From positions 1-16,910 of the forward strand of contig JAUZOB010000035.1 in NCBI GenBank assembly GCA_030706665.1: DNA of 16,910 nucleotides, in the 5' to 3' direction. The notes beneath the pieces were generated by a model, which was not told the origin of the DNA, ran no database searches, and worked only from the letters and a program-made list of their open reading frames with translations. Source of the DNA: Bacteroidota bacterium (GTDB lineage: Bacteria > Bacteroidota > Bacteroidia > Bacteroidales > Prolixibacteraceae). The number at the start of each line of letters is the position of its first letter. The first letter of the stretch is position 1. The position numbers and the translations under genes are program-made. Of the stretch, positions 1 to 7,564 are shown one piece after another.

Positions 1-296
1 ATTTTCAATATTATATTATCAACCGTCGGATTGGGGAAAACAGAACAACGAAGAGTTATATCATCAGTAGTCGATTTTATAACATATATCTCATAAGCCT
101 GTTGCACTCCTTCACTCACTAATCCTTCAGTTTTCAATATTGCAGAATAAGCAACCTGGCCTACCGTATAGCTTATACTTCCGCCACTTCCTTTAGAATC
201 ACCTCCTACCGGAGAGACAACCTGTTGTGCTTGTATTGTGGCAATACAGAAAAACAACATTAAGCCAACCATCGTTTTCTTTATTCTATTTTCCAT
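1..296 (-). CDS. Small secreted protein with T9SS sorting domain (3' end cut by window edge)
   Basis: This reading frame is open from an ATG at 296 to the left edge (98 codons); the 3' end lies outside the window. A GGAG stretch sits just before the ATG. Residues 1-23 form a Sec signal peptide: basic start (NRIKK), hydrophobic core, likely cleavage at IQA|QQ. A short mature region with GGSISYTVGQVAYS (about 38-51) and EGVQQAYEI follows, then CSVFPNPTVDNI from residue 84. The FPNP motif at 87-90 is the usual first strand of the type A T9SS C-terminal sorting domain. Bacteroidota encode many compact proteins with this layout. The product is therefore probably exported by Sec, then carried across the outer membrane by the T9SS and attached to or released from the surface. 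Its function is unknown. It lies 92 bases downstream of porV on the same strand and may be co-transcribed. Confidence 0.8.
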   Translation of the reverse strand, partial: MENRIKKTMVGLMLFFCIATIQAQQVVSPVGGDSKGSGGSISYTVGQVAYSAILKTEGLVSEGVQQAYEIYVIKSTTDDITLRCSVFPNPTVDNIILK

Positions 297-388
297 ATCT
301 CCATTTTACTATTCAATTGCAATTATCTAATTAGCTCGTTTTCAAAAGAGCCTCATTGTATTCTTAACTAATTACCTGCTTATTTCAC

Positions 389-1564
389 TTAATTGAGTTG
401 TCTAAAATTGTTAATATCAAATAATAGTGAAATGCAAAAAGTATTCGCCAACGAATTATTGGCACGCAAAGGCAACAGATACGAGAGATCGATTGAACAA
501 ATATTCGTCTTCGCTCCTACACCAAGAGAAAAATATTTTCGATTCCCTTTATTCTGATTTTCATAAGAATACCCAATACGTCCAGCGAACTTATGATCAT
601 ACCAATACTCCACACCAGTCGACATACAGATTTCCTGCAGTTCTTCTTTTAAACCACCCGGAGCATCAGTAAAAGAACTGAAGAGTGCACTTATAACCGA
701 TTTATTGGTATTATTATTTTTTGAAACTATGAGATTGTTATCTTCAGAGACAGAAGTTGCAACATATGGGGTTGGAACTAATAGCTTGTTGCAGTCTAGG
801 GAGAAAGAGAGAGAATTCAGATTATCAATATCTAATGAATAAGTCGATCCAAACCGGAAATTCGCCGGAAGGAATTCTTTATTCTGCCCATTATAATATG
901 ATATCTTCGAACCAATATTGGAAAGATTCACACCTGCAGCAATAGATGACTGATCATCCAACTTGTTTTTGTAAAAGAAAGATATGTCAGCCGCAAATGC
1001 ATTCCCTGAAACATAAGTACCAGTTCCTATTCCCGCAGGAAGTCCCGAATGGATATAACGCAACGCTACACCTCCAGAAATACAATCAGAAAGTTTTTTA
1101 GAATAACTGACATCAAATGCAAATTCATTGGGGCTAACTGAAGCAATATTGGTGCCGTCGTTATCTGTCAACTGAATGCTTCCCATTGAGAAATAACGCA
1201 ACGAAGATCCAAATGTCTGATTATTGTCAATTTTATAAAATCCGGAAAGGTAAGTTAGACTAATGCCATTTACTAACTTCCGCAGCCAGGGCGTATAAGT
1301 AAGTGCAATTCCATACTTTTCTTCAACAAATGCATACTTCGAAGGGTTCCAATATTCTGATGTTGCATCGGGTGATGTAGCTACCCCCACACCCCCCATT
1401 GCATTATGCCGTGCATCAGGATTCACACTTAAAAAAGGCACTGCAGTGCTTATCGGATTATTCCCAGACACCTGTTCAGTCGATGAGGACTGAGCGAAAA
1501 CCAGAAAATTAAAACAACAAAACGCACAAACAAATAATAATTTAATTAGTTTAATATTAATCAT
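389..1564 (-). CDS. porV: Type IX secretion system outer-membrane protein PorV
   Basis: The 391-residue product is a beta-barrel outer-membrane protein of the PorV (LptO) family, the T9SS shuttle that takes cargo from the SprA/Sov translocon and delivers it to the PorU sortase complex. A signal peptide covers residues 1-24 (basic start, hydrophobic core, cleavage near VFA|Q). The family signature follows: NPISTAVPFLSVNPDAR, NAMGGVGVATSPDA, EYWNPSKYAF and LTYTPWLRKLV, then alternating amphipathic strands such as LRYFSMGSI and YSYENQNKG to the C-terminus. The length suits the family. PorV rather than the shorter PorQ is favoured by the TAVPFL...PDAR and YTPWLR blocks. PorU, next to PorV in Porphyromonas as I recall, is not here: upstream is an 835-base gap. 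A second porV-like gene elsewhere in the genome cannot be excluded. Confidence 0.9.
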   Translation of the reverse strand: MINIKLIKLLFVCAFCCFNFLVFAQSSSTEQVSGNNPISTAVPFLSVNPDARHNAMGGVGVATSPDATSEYWNPSKYAFVEEKYGIALTYTPWLRKLVNGISLTYLSGFYKIDNNQTFGSSLRYFSMGSIQLTDNDGTNIASVSPNEFAFDVSYSKKLSDCISGGVALRYIHSGLPAGIGTGTYVSGNAFAADISFFYKNKLDDQSSIAAGVNLSNIGSKISYYNGQNKEFLPANFRFGSTYSLDIDNLNSLSFSLDCNKLLVPTPYVATSVSEDNNLIVSKNNNTNKSVISALFSSFTDAPGGLKEELQEICMSTGVEYWYDHKFAGRIGYSYENQNKGNRKYFSLGVGAKTNICSIDLSYLLPLRANNSLANTFCISLLFDINNFRQLN

Positions 1565-2373
1565 TTAATATTAAATTTTTTCACATATACAACACATTAA
1601 TATTCATTATGACAAGCATACAACTAGGCATACCTATCAGAATATTATTCATATTACAAACTGTAACGTGCTAGACTTACCCAAGACTTGTGAAAACCCC
1701 TTTTATCGAGAATACGTCCTATCTGAATAGAAAACAAAACTAATTAAATATTTCACAGAGACAAATTAATTAATAATTGAAATTGAAAAATTATGAATCA
1801 TTTATCTAAAGAAAATATTGATAATTTTTTATTTATTATTTTTATTTTGTTTACTTGAAGAAATTTAATGCACCCATGTTTTATTCCAGCAAAACCTATC
1901 TCAGGATTTCCATCTAACCTATTACAGCTTGGAACATTTATCTCCTAACAAACAATTGATTTATAAATTATTAAATTGGCACAATTCCATTCCGGATATT
2001 TATTATTAAATCAATCCAACAATATATCTTATTACTAAAATCAAAAGTATAGCAATTCTTTAATTCACCTCTATAATATCCTTTACTTATATTATATTCA
2101 AATCAAACAAGTCAATTCTACTCTTATTTTATAAAGATTTAGCTCGCAAATTCAATATTTTTCTATCTTAAATCATATTTTTTATCATTCCACCTTACAT
2201 CAACACTTTAAATCAGCCACTTTAAAAACAAAAATTTCACCTTAGTTAATCTCCAAAAATTCGTAAAAAAGTAAAAAGATTATACCGAATCCAGATTAAG
2301 ACCCTTGCCGTACAAAACATCATCGAAAGCAAACCTCATGTTAACATTGCTACAGGAATAGGAGGCTCTTTTC
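1565..2373. other. Long AT-rich intergenic region
   Basis: Apart from the porV promoter at 1735-1765 this stretch shows no credible gene. Both strands are interrupted by frequent stops, base composition is extremely AT-rich with long A/T runs around 1800-1860 and 1960-2270, and no tRNA-like or terminator-like hairpin stands out. It separates the divergent porV and lrgA transcription units. Confidence 0.6.
1735..1765 (-). promoter_or_regulatory. Bacteroidota-type promoter for porV
   Basis: On the minus strand TTTG (1765-1762) is followed after exactly 19 bases by TAGTTTTG (1742-1735). This matches the Bacteroidota consensus TTTG-N19-21-TAnnTTTG at every fixed position. It predicts a 5' leader of roughly 160 bases before the porV ATG. 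The assignment rests on sequence match and orientation only. Confidence 0.5.
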
Positions 2374-2389
2374 TTATCCTGCAGGATAA
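2374..2389. promoter_or_regulatory. Perfect 16-bp palindrome, candidate operator
   Basis: TTATCCTGCAGGATAA is identical to its own reverse complement over all 16 bases, centred on CTGCAG. It lies 5 bases upstream of the -7 element at 2395, in the spacer where RNA polymerase contacts the promoter. That position fits a repressor site for a dimeric DNA-binding protein controlling lrgA-lrgB-dinB. No second copy was noticed in the window. The regulator is unknown. Confidence 0.45.
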
Positions 2390-2394
2390 ACTTC

Positions 2395-2402
2395 TATTTT
2401 TG
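2395..2402 (+). promoter_or_regulatory. -7 element of the lrgAB-dinB promoter
   Basis: TATTTTTG matches TAnnTTTG exactly and is followed by CA, as is common in Bacteroidota promoters. It lies 24 bases upstream of the lrgA ATG, so the leader would be very short. No good TTTG is present at the -33 distance (the sequence there is TTCTT), which could mean a weak or activator-dependent promoter. Confidence 0.5.
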
Positions 2403-2426
2403 CAACTCTTTCACAGACTAAAAGAA

Positions 2427-2783
2427 ATGAAAGCAATTAAACAAATCACCATTATTCTTGCGTTCTGGCTGGCAGGAGAAGCGATTACAATCCTCACCGG
2501 TTTGCCGGTCCCCGGAAGTATTATCGGGATGATCATGTTGGTAGCGACCCTTGAACTCAAATGGATCAAAGTCGATCAAATAGAGAAAGCATCCAATTTC
2601 CTAATTGAGAACATGGCAATGTTTTTTATCCCGGCGGGTGTCGGAACGATGTGCTATTTCGACATACTTCGCAAAGAATGGCTTCCGATCTCAGTGAGTG
2701 TTATTGTCAGTATCTTTATTGTCATGGCCGTAGTCGGTCTTCTCAGTCAATCAAAGAATAAAAATCATGAAGGAAATAATTAG
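2427..2783 (+). CDS. lrgA: CidA/LrgA family holin-like membrane protein
   Basis: The start chosen is the ATG at 2427, preceded by AAAAGAA. An in-frame TTG at 2400 falls inside the -7 promoter element and is unlikely to be used. The 118-residue product has about four membrane segments: roughly 4-25, 30-46, 60-80 and 85-107. It carries the family motif GLPVPGSIIGM (26-36) and FFIPAGVG in the third segment. CidA/LrgA proteins are small holin-like proteins linked in Gram-positive bacteria to murein hydrolase control, cell lysis and pyruvate transport. Their role in Bacteroidota is not settled. The gene overlaps lrgB by 17 bases, implying translational coupling, so the two probably act together in the inner membrane. 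Confidence 0.87.
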   Translation: MKAIKQITIILAFWLAGEAITILTGLPVPGSIIGMIMLVATLELKWIKVDQIEKASNFLIENMAMFFIPAGVGTMCYFDILRKEWLPISVSVIVSIFIVMAVVGLLSQSKNKNHEGNN

Positions 2784-3471
2784 CTCACCCCTCTTCCATC
2801 TCACGATAACGCTCCTGTTTTATATTCTGATGCGAAAACTTTACATCCGCTTTAATTATTCTTTTTTGAATCCGATATTGTTAACCATTGTCGGATTGAT
2901 TGTGATATTGTATGTAACCGGCATTCCATATGAAGCGTACAGTCAGAACACCAAGATCATCAGCTTTTGGCTGGGGCCTTCGGTTGTTGCACTCGGGTTG
3001 CCATTGTACCTGAATCTCCGAAAAGTTAAAAAGGAAATCTGGAAGATTCTCTTAGCAATGACAACAGGAAGTATCGCAGGGATTGTATCAGTCGTTCTCA
3101 TTGCCTGGTCATTGGGAGGATCACGCGAAGTAATGCTTTCACTCGCGCCTAAATCAGTAACAACGCCAATTGCCATGGAGATTTCACACCAGATAGGAGG
3201 AATTCCTCCATTGACAGCTGCAATCGTAATAACAGTCGGAATCTTCGGTGCAATGTTTGGAATGAGCTTCATGAAATTGCTTCGCATTAAGGATCCCAAA
3301 GCAATCGGATTGGGTGTAGGCGCAGCATCGCATGGAGTTGGAACAGCTTGGATCTCTCACCACGGAAGGGAATATAGTGCTTTTGGTGGATTAGGAATGG
3401 CTTTAAACGGAATTCTGACAGCTCTGTTTACCCCATCGATTGTCCATTGGATGCTTAACTGGTTGCACTAA
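2767..3471 (+). CDS. lrgB: LrgB family membrane protein
   Basis: This 234-residue polytopic inner-membrane protein is of normal LrgB length. Hydrophobic segments are visible near residues 7-22, 33-52, 65-83, 92-115, 148-172 and 205-228. Family signatures include LGPSVVALGLPLY, LAPKSVTTPIAMEIS and GVGAASHGVGTA. LrgB/CidB proteins work with the LrgA/CidA partner encoded immediately upstream; proposed roles are control of murein hydrolase export and of small-metabolite transport across the membrane. The start at 2767 lies within the last codons of lrgA and has no competitor. The stop is only 13 bases before the dinB ATG, so all three genes likely form one transcript. Confidence 0.9.
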   Translation: MKEIISSPLFHLTITLLFYILMRKLYIRFNYSFLNPILLTIVGLIVILYVTGIPYEAYSQNTKIISFWLGPSVVALGLPLYLNLRKVKKEIWKILLAMTTGSIAGIVSVVLIAWSLGGSREVMLSLAPKSVTTPIAMEISHQIGGIPPLTAAIVITVGIFGAMFGMSFMKLLRIKDPKAIGLGVGAASHGVGTAWISHHGREYSAFGGLGMALNGILTALFTPSIVHWMLNWLH

Positions 3472-3484
3472 TTCGTTTAAACAG

Positions 3485-4561
3485 ATGGAGTCGAACCGAA
3501 AAATCATCCACATCGACATGGATGCTTTTTTCGCATCTATTGAGCAACGCGATAATCCCTCACTCCGGGGGAAACCAATTGCGGTTGGCAGTCCCGACCC
3601 CAGAGGTGTTGTGGCTACCGCAAGCTACGAAGCCCGAAAATATGGGATTCATTCTGCAATGGCCTCCCAACTTGCAAAGAAAAAATGTCCGGGATTAATT
3701 TTTGTAAAACCTCACTTCGATGTTTACAAAGAAGTTTCCCGTCAAATTCAGTCTATCTTCTCTGAATATACCGATCTGGTCGAACCCTTGTCTCTCGATG
3801 AAGCATTCCTTGACGTTACATATCACAAAAAAGGCAGACCTTCGGCAACACTCATTGCTCTTGAGATCAAACAACGAATATTAGACACGACAAAGCTAAC
3901 CGCATCAGCGGGTGTCTCTTTTAATAAATTTCTGGCTAAAGTTGCCTCGGATATAAAAAAGCCGAACGGAATATTTGTTGTTACCCCGGCCGATGCCAAT
4001 ACATTTATCAGCAATCTTGAAATCGAAAAATTCTTTGGAGTCGGAAAGGTTACTGCAGAAAAATTTCATCGAATAGGAATCAGAACGGGACAAGACCTTC
4101 AGAAGCTGGAGCGCATGGACCTGATCCGTCTATTTGGAAAAACCGGAAACTACTACTACGATATCGCCCGAGGGATCGACAATCGTCCGGTCAATCCTAC
4201 TTATATCCGGAAATCAATAGGAACAGAAGAAACGTTCGATCAGGATTTTTCTGATCTGACAACATTAAACGGCAAGCTCAACGAGATTGGAGAAGAACTA
4301 TGGGTTCGGATGGACAAACGAAAAACTTTCGGAAAGACGTTGACTTTGAAAATAAAATATGCCGATTTCGAACAAAACACCAGGAGCAAGACATTTCAAT
4401 CCTTTATTACTCAAAAAGAGCAAATGAAATCCACCGCAATGGAATTACTACTTAACTGCAAAAATGAACTATTCCGCGGAGTTCGATTGCTTGGACTTAC
4501 TTTTTCAAATTTGAATACTGAGTCCACAGATGATGCGATCCAACTTACCATTGAATTTTAA
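3485..4561 (+). CDS. dinB: DNA polymerase IV (Y-family translesion polymerase)
   Basis: The 358-residue product is the error-prone DNA polymerase that copies past damaged or mismatched template bases. The start is ATG 3485; an upstream TTG frame overlaps lrgB and is not needed. Visible features are IDMDAFFASIE (10-20) with metal ligand D11 and steric-gate Phe at 16, the RGVVATASYEARKYGI finger region (40-55), SLDEAFLDV (103-111) with catalytic D105 and E106, and the helix-hairpin-helix region FFGVGKVTAEKFHRIGI. The little-finger domain occupies about 240-350. The protein ends QLTIEF, resembling a sliding-clamp binding motif. Everything needed for activity appears intact. It is the last gene of the lrgA-lrgB-dinB run, 13 bases after lrgB, an unusual setting for a damage-tolerance polymerase. 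Confidence 0.95.
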   Translation: MESNRKIIHIDMDAFFASIEQRDNPSLRGKPIAVGSPDPRGVVATASYEARKYGIHSAMASQLAKKKCPGLIFVKPHFDVYKEVSRQIQSIFSEYTDLVEPLSLDEAFLDVTYHKKGRPSATLIALEIKQRILDTTKLTASAGVSFNKFLAKVASDIKKPNGIFVVTPADANTFISNLEIEKFFGVGKVTAEKFHRIGIRTGQDLQKLERMDLIRLFGKTGNYYYDIARGIDNRPVNPTYIRKSIGTEETFDQDFSDLTTLNGKLNEIGEELWVRMDKRKTFGKTLTLKIKYADFEQNTRSKTFQSFITQKEQMKSTAMELLLNCKNELFRGVRLLGLTFSNLNTESTDDAIQLTIEF

Positions 4562-4576
4562 CATACTGAATAAGAC

Positions 4577-4616
4577 TCGGGGAATCTTCCATTGATCTAA
4601 TGCTTATCCTCCCCGA
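4577..4616 (+). terminator. Weak hairpin after dinB
   Basis: TCGGGGA (4577-4583) and TCCCCGA (4610-4616) are perfect complements but are separated by 26 bases and are not followed by a T run. This may be a 3'-end structure for the lrgAB-dinB transcript; it is not a convincing intrinsic terminator. Confidence 0.2.
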
Positions 4617-4675
4617 TCCTAAGAACCAACTCAGATATTTAAACTCATACCAACACCTTGTTTAATTTAGGGTTG

Positions 4676-4731
4676 CTTTACCGCTTAACTACCCTAGCAG
4701 GTAAAGGAACGGTAATAAAAGGGTAGATTAA
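4676..4731 (+). ncRNA. Candidate H-type pseudoknot RNA element
   Basis: Two helices interlock. Helix 1 pairs CTTTACCGC (4676-4684) with GC-A-GGTAAAG (4697-4706), 9 base pairs with one bulged A. Helix 2 pairs CTACCCT (4689-4695), which lies in the helix 1 loop, with AGGGTAG (4720-4726), 7 pairs. The connecting loops are TTAA, one base, and an A-rich 13-base segment, which is geometrically reasonable for an H-type pseudoknot. A competing upstream segment TAGGGT (4668-4673) can also pair with ACCCTA (4691-4696), so alternative folds exist. No promoter or known RNA family is recognised and the strand is uncertain. The element lies in the gene-free stretch between dinB (ends 4561) and sod (starts 4997); nothing else convincing was seen in that stretch. 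Confidence 0.25.
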
Positions 4732-4996
4732 CATTGGTGCTGTTAAGGATGTGCTTTACTAAAATCAGAATACATCTTCTGACACACCGATTTCACCAAA
4801 TTTACGATAAATTTTTCCAAAAAAGAATGACCACATAACAGCTTGGTAACTAAATGATTCATCCTTTCCAGTTATTCAAAATTGATCTAAATTGCATTCT
4901 ATAGATATCTCGCTCAAACTTTCTTCATCTTCTTCTGTTAAATTTATTCAGAAATAATTATTCACCAAGAGAATGTTTAACAAAAAAATATAGATC

Positions 4997-5572
4997 ATGA
5001 CTTTTGAATTACCAAAACTTCCGTATGAGCTTGACGCTCTTGAGCCAGTAATCAGCAAAAGGACTCTGGAATTTCATCATGGAAAACATCATCAGGCATA
5101 TGTAACAAACCTGAACAATCTAATAAAAGGCACTGAATTTGAAAATGCAAGCCTTGAAACTATCGTCACAAAATCAGAGGGAGGCATTTTCAACAATGCA
5201 GCTCAAGTATGGAATCACACCTTCTACTTTTTCCAGTTTTCACCAAACGGAAAGCATGCTCCCGAAGGTGCACTTGCAGAAGCAATTGTACGTGATTTCG
5301 GATCCTTTGACGCGTTCAAAGAACAATTCACTAAAGCCGCAGCTACCTTATTTGGTTCAGGCTGGGCATGGCTGTCAAAAGATGCTCAGGGCAAATTAGT
5401 TATTAGTCAGGAAAGCAATGCCGGAACACCATTAAAGCATAGCTTGACTCCTATTTTCACCTGTGATGTTTGGGAACATGCCTATTATCTTGACAAACAA
5501 AATGCAAGGCCGGCTTACATCGATGACTTTTGGAAAATTGTCGATTGGTCTGTTATTGAGAAGAGATTTTGA
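4997..5572 (+). CDS. sodB: Superoxide dismutase, Fe/Mn family (Fe-type residues)
   Basis: The enzyme converts superoxide to oxygen and hydrogen peroxide in the cytoplasm. The 191 residues are full length for a bacterial Fe/Mn SOD. Metal ligands are H27 (in EFHHGKHHQAYV), H74 (in QVWNHTFYF), D157 and H161 (in DVWEHAYY). The outer-sphere Gln at position 70 (NNAAQVWNH) is the arrangement usual in iron enzymes. Position 155 is Thr, as in iron-specific SODs; in the metal-flexible Porphyromonas enzyme I recall a Gly there. An iron-preferring enzyme is therefore inferred. The start codon is the only sensible ATG and has no strong Shine-Dalgarno. No clear TAnnTTTG promoter was found in the upstream gap. 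The gene stands alone and ends in the terminator at 5698. Confidence 0.95.
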   Translation: MTFELPKLPYELDALEPVISKRTLEFHHGKHHQAYVTNLNNLIKGTEFENASLETIVTKSEGGIFNNAAQVWNHTFYFFQFSPNGKHAPEGALAEAIVRDFGSFDAFKEQFTKAAATLFGSGWAWLSKDAQGKLVISQESNAGTPLKHSLTPIFTCDVWEHAYYLDKQNARPAYIDDFWKIVDWSVIEKRF

Positions 5573-5697
5573 TCTCTTCCACGACTCTCAATCTGATTCA
5601 TCAAAAATCTGAGTTCTAAATCTTATTCTTTATTTCAGAGCATACACACAACAAAAGAAGAAAGATTAAACCATGTTTGAATCTTGAATCAGAGATA

Positions 5698-5742
5698 AAA
5701 AACAGAAGGCTGTCTAAAAAGGCAGCCTTCTGTTTTTATTTT
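5698..5742 (+). terminator. Strong intrinsic terminator after sod
   Basis: ACAGAAGGCTG (5702-5712) pairs perfectly with CAGCCTTCTGT (5723-5733) across a 10-base loop, extended by flanking A/T pairs, and runs into TTTTATTTT. Orientation and strength fit termination of the sod transcript about 125 bases after its stop codon. Confidence 0.88.
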
Positions 5743-6079
5743 CTAACATAGTAAAATTTCAAAAATGACTCAATAAGAAAGTCATCACACGCCAACAATA
5801 TGCATTTTGTTGGGTTCTCTTTATTAAAAACATTTACTGAACACATCACATTTCCATGCAGCAAAACAGGAATATTTTTTAACCACACAACCTTCCCTGG
5901 AGAACATAATTTTAAAATTACAAAAACATATCAGCAGTGTTTCCTGGGGGGAAAACCCAATATCCAGGCATTTAGGAATCCCGAGCCAATAAGTCTTACC
6001 TACCAAACACTACGACTTCACAGAAAACATAAACAACCACTATCTATGAGTCAGGGAAAGTACATGAGTAACGAATCGA
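5743..6079. other. Gene-free stretch with small hairpins
   Basis: Frames here are short and have no recognisable protein features. Two small inverted repeats are visible: ATGACT (5765-5770) with AGTCAT (5780-5785), which on the minus strand runs into TTTTTG and could be a weak terminator, and CCAACAA (5792-5798) with TTGTTGG (5807-5813) around an 8-base loop. A CCTGG...CCAGG pair lies near 5943-5968. This is the 3' flank of the minus-strand nitroreductase gene. Confidence 0.4.
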
Positions 6080-6895
6080 TCAATGCTCGAAAATAACATC
6101 CTTACTATCGACCCGCGAACGAGAGGCATATACTCCCTCTGACTTACGAATTCCTACACTAATTACCATACTCACTTCTGCTTTTCTTGGCAATCCAAGA
6201 AATTTGCGTATCCGAATTGCATCAATTCCTTCCATAGGACAAGAATCATAACCTTCGGCCGCCAGAGAAAGCATGAAAGTTTGTGCAGCCAGGGCAGCAC
6301 TTTTATGTCCCATAATTCGAATCTCATTACGATCAATTTTCCGCATAATGGGTCTTACAAATGAAATTCCCCACATTAAAAGATTTTTGACCTTCCCCCA
6401 GATATTAAAATAATCGTTGGCATACACAAAGGGAAGGAGTTTCCCATAATAATTCAATACATCCTTTTCTTTCGCATTCGGAATTCGATCTCCAATAGAT
6501 TGTTTTATCAGATCATAGTTCCAACGCATCCTTTCACGCGCCTTATCATTACGGACCACAACAACGACCAATTCATTTGCGGTCTTCGCTGCACTCTGCC
6601 CCAGACAATATTCAGTCATTTTAGCCAAAGCTTCTTGCGATTGAATGCGATGAAACTCCCATAATTGAAGATTACTACTATTCGGTGCAAGCAGAGCCCG
6701 CTCAAGAGAACGCATTACGACCTCCGGATCGAATTTTACCAAATGGTCATAGATTCGAACAGCGCGACGGTATTCAACAATTTCATTGAAGGTATCTGCT
6801 TTTGAGAGCACAGATTTGTCATTTTTTGGTAAATTTAACTCCATATTATCTGAATCAAGAGATTTTTCTTTTGTCATATTAAACGTAGCATTCAT
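6080..6895 (-). CDS. Nitroreductase family flavoprotein (long form)
   Basis: The 271-residue product fits the FMN-dependent nitroreductase-like fold. Matching segments are the N-terminal phosphate-contacting EYRRAVRIYD (41-50), APNSSNLQLWEF (70-81), the helix AAQTFMLSLAAEGYDSCPMEGID (203-225), and the C-terminal strand MVISVGIRKSEG (243-254) ending in basic YASRSRVDSKD. Such enzymes reduce nitro, quinone or related electrophilic compounds with NAD(P)H; the real substrate is unknown. An insertion around 140-190, including a hydrophobic patch NLLMWGISFV, makes it longer than typical members. The first 35 residues are poorly conserved-looking, so translation may start at Met7 (6877) or Met18 (6844). 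With the annotated start only 15 bases separate it from the divergent gene at 6911. Confidence 0.85.
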   Translation of the reverse strand: MNATFNMTKEKSLDSDNMELNLPKNDKSVLSKADTFNEIVEYRRAVRIYDHLVKFDPEVVMRSLERALLAPNSSNLQLWEFHRIQSQEALAKMTEYCLGQSAAKTANELVVVVVRNDKARERMRWNYDLIKQSIGDRIPNAKEKDVLNYYGKLLPFVYANDYFNIWGKVKNLLMWGISFVRPIMRKIDRNEIRIMGHKSAALAAQTFMLSLAAEGYDSCPMEGIDAIRIRKFLGLPRKAEVSMVISVGIRKSEGVYASRSRVDSKDVIFEH

Positions 6896-6910
6896 AATTC
6901 ATATTTAAAA

Positions 6911-7480
6911 ATGATGATCAAAGATTTAATACAAAGAAACCGAAGTTACCGTCGATTTGTTCAAAGCATCTCAATCGACCGGGAATCGATAGAACAATGG
7001 ATCAATCTTGCGAGACTTTCTCCCTCTGCACGTAATGCACAGCCCTTGAAATATTATATCTCGAACACTCCAGAGATCAATGCAAAGATTTTCCCGCATC
7101 TCGCATGGGCCGGATATCTTAAAGAATGGGATGGTCCTGCAGAAGGAGAACGCCCCTCTGCCTATATTGTCATGTTGCTCGATAAAACAATTAGCGAATC
7201 GCCTAACTCAGACGAAGGGTTTGCAGCTCAAAGCATTTTACTGGGAGCAAACGAGGATGGATTTGGCGGTTGTATCATTAAGTCTATAAATAAAAGAGCA
7301 GTACATGACATTCTTCAATTGCCGGGCACTATGGAAATCATCATGGTGATTGCATTAGGAAAACCCAATGAGAAAGTAGTAATTGAAGAAATAAAAGATG
7401 GAGACACAAAATACTGGAGAGACGAACAAGAGACACATCATGTTCCGAAAAGAGCACTTCAGGATATTATAATCAGCTGA
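6911..7480 (+). CDS. Nitroreductase family protein (short form)
   Basis: This 189-residue protein is a compact member of the nitroreductase fold. It shows LIQRNRSYRRF (6-16) with the arginines that contact FMN phosphate, ARLSPSARNAQPLKYYI (34-50), AAQSILLGANEDGFGGCIIKS (105-125), and MVIALGKPNEKVVIEE (145-160) followed by YWRDE...HHVPKRAL. The last block recurs in a subgroup of short Bacteroidota and Firmicutes nitroreductases, as I recall. It probably works as a homodimer in the cytoplasm, reducing an unknown electrophile with NAD(P)H. Start may be the first or second of two adjacent ATGs (6911 or 6914). It is transcribed away from the longer nitroreductase, so the two may share a control region, although they differ too much to be a recent duplication. 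Confidence 0.87.
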   Translation: MMIKDLIQRNRSYRRFVQSISIDRESIEQWINLARLSPSARNAQPLKYYISNTPEINAKIFPHLAWAGYLKEWDGPAEGERPSAYIVMLLDKTISESPNSDEGFAAQSILLGANEDGFGGCIIKSINKRAVHDILQLPGTMEIIMVIALGKPNEKVVIEEIKDGDTKYWRDEQETHHVPKRALQDIIIS

Positions 7481-7564
7481 TAAATGCAAAGAATTACGGA
7501 CTTTTCTTTCATCGAATCGTTCCAGACATACTAACATAAAGAATTACCAGCCGTGCATGCAACA

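Noticed and set aside
427..945. Open frames opposite porV
   Set aside because: They lie wholly antisense to a well-supported PorV gene and show no protein features.
2400..2426. Earlier TTG start for lrgA
   Set aside because: The TTG is the last part of the -7 element TATTTTTG; a start there would precede the expected transcription start. The ATG at 2427 with AAAAGAA upstream is better.
3440..3484. Earlier TTG start for dinB
   Set aside because: It would overlap lrgB and add 15 residues not seen in DinB proteins; ATG 3485 puts the IDMDAFF motif at the usual distance from the N-terminus.
5800..6096. 98-codon open frame on the plus strand after sod
   Set aside because: No recognisable motif, no start signal, composition like random AT-rich DNA, and it runs into the 3' end of the minus-strand nitroreductase.
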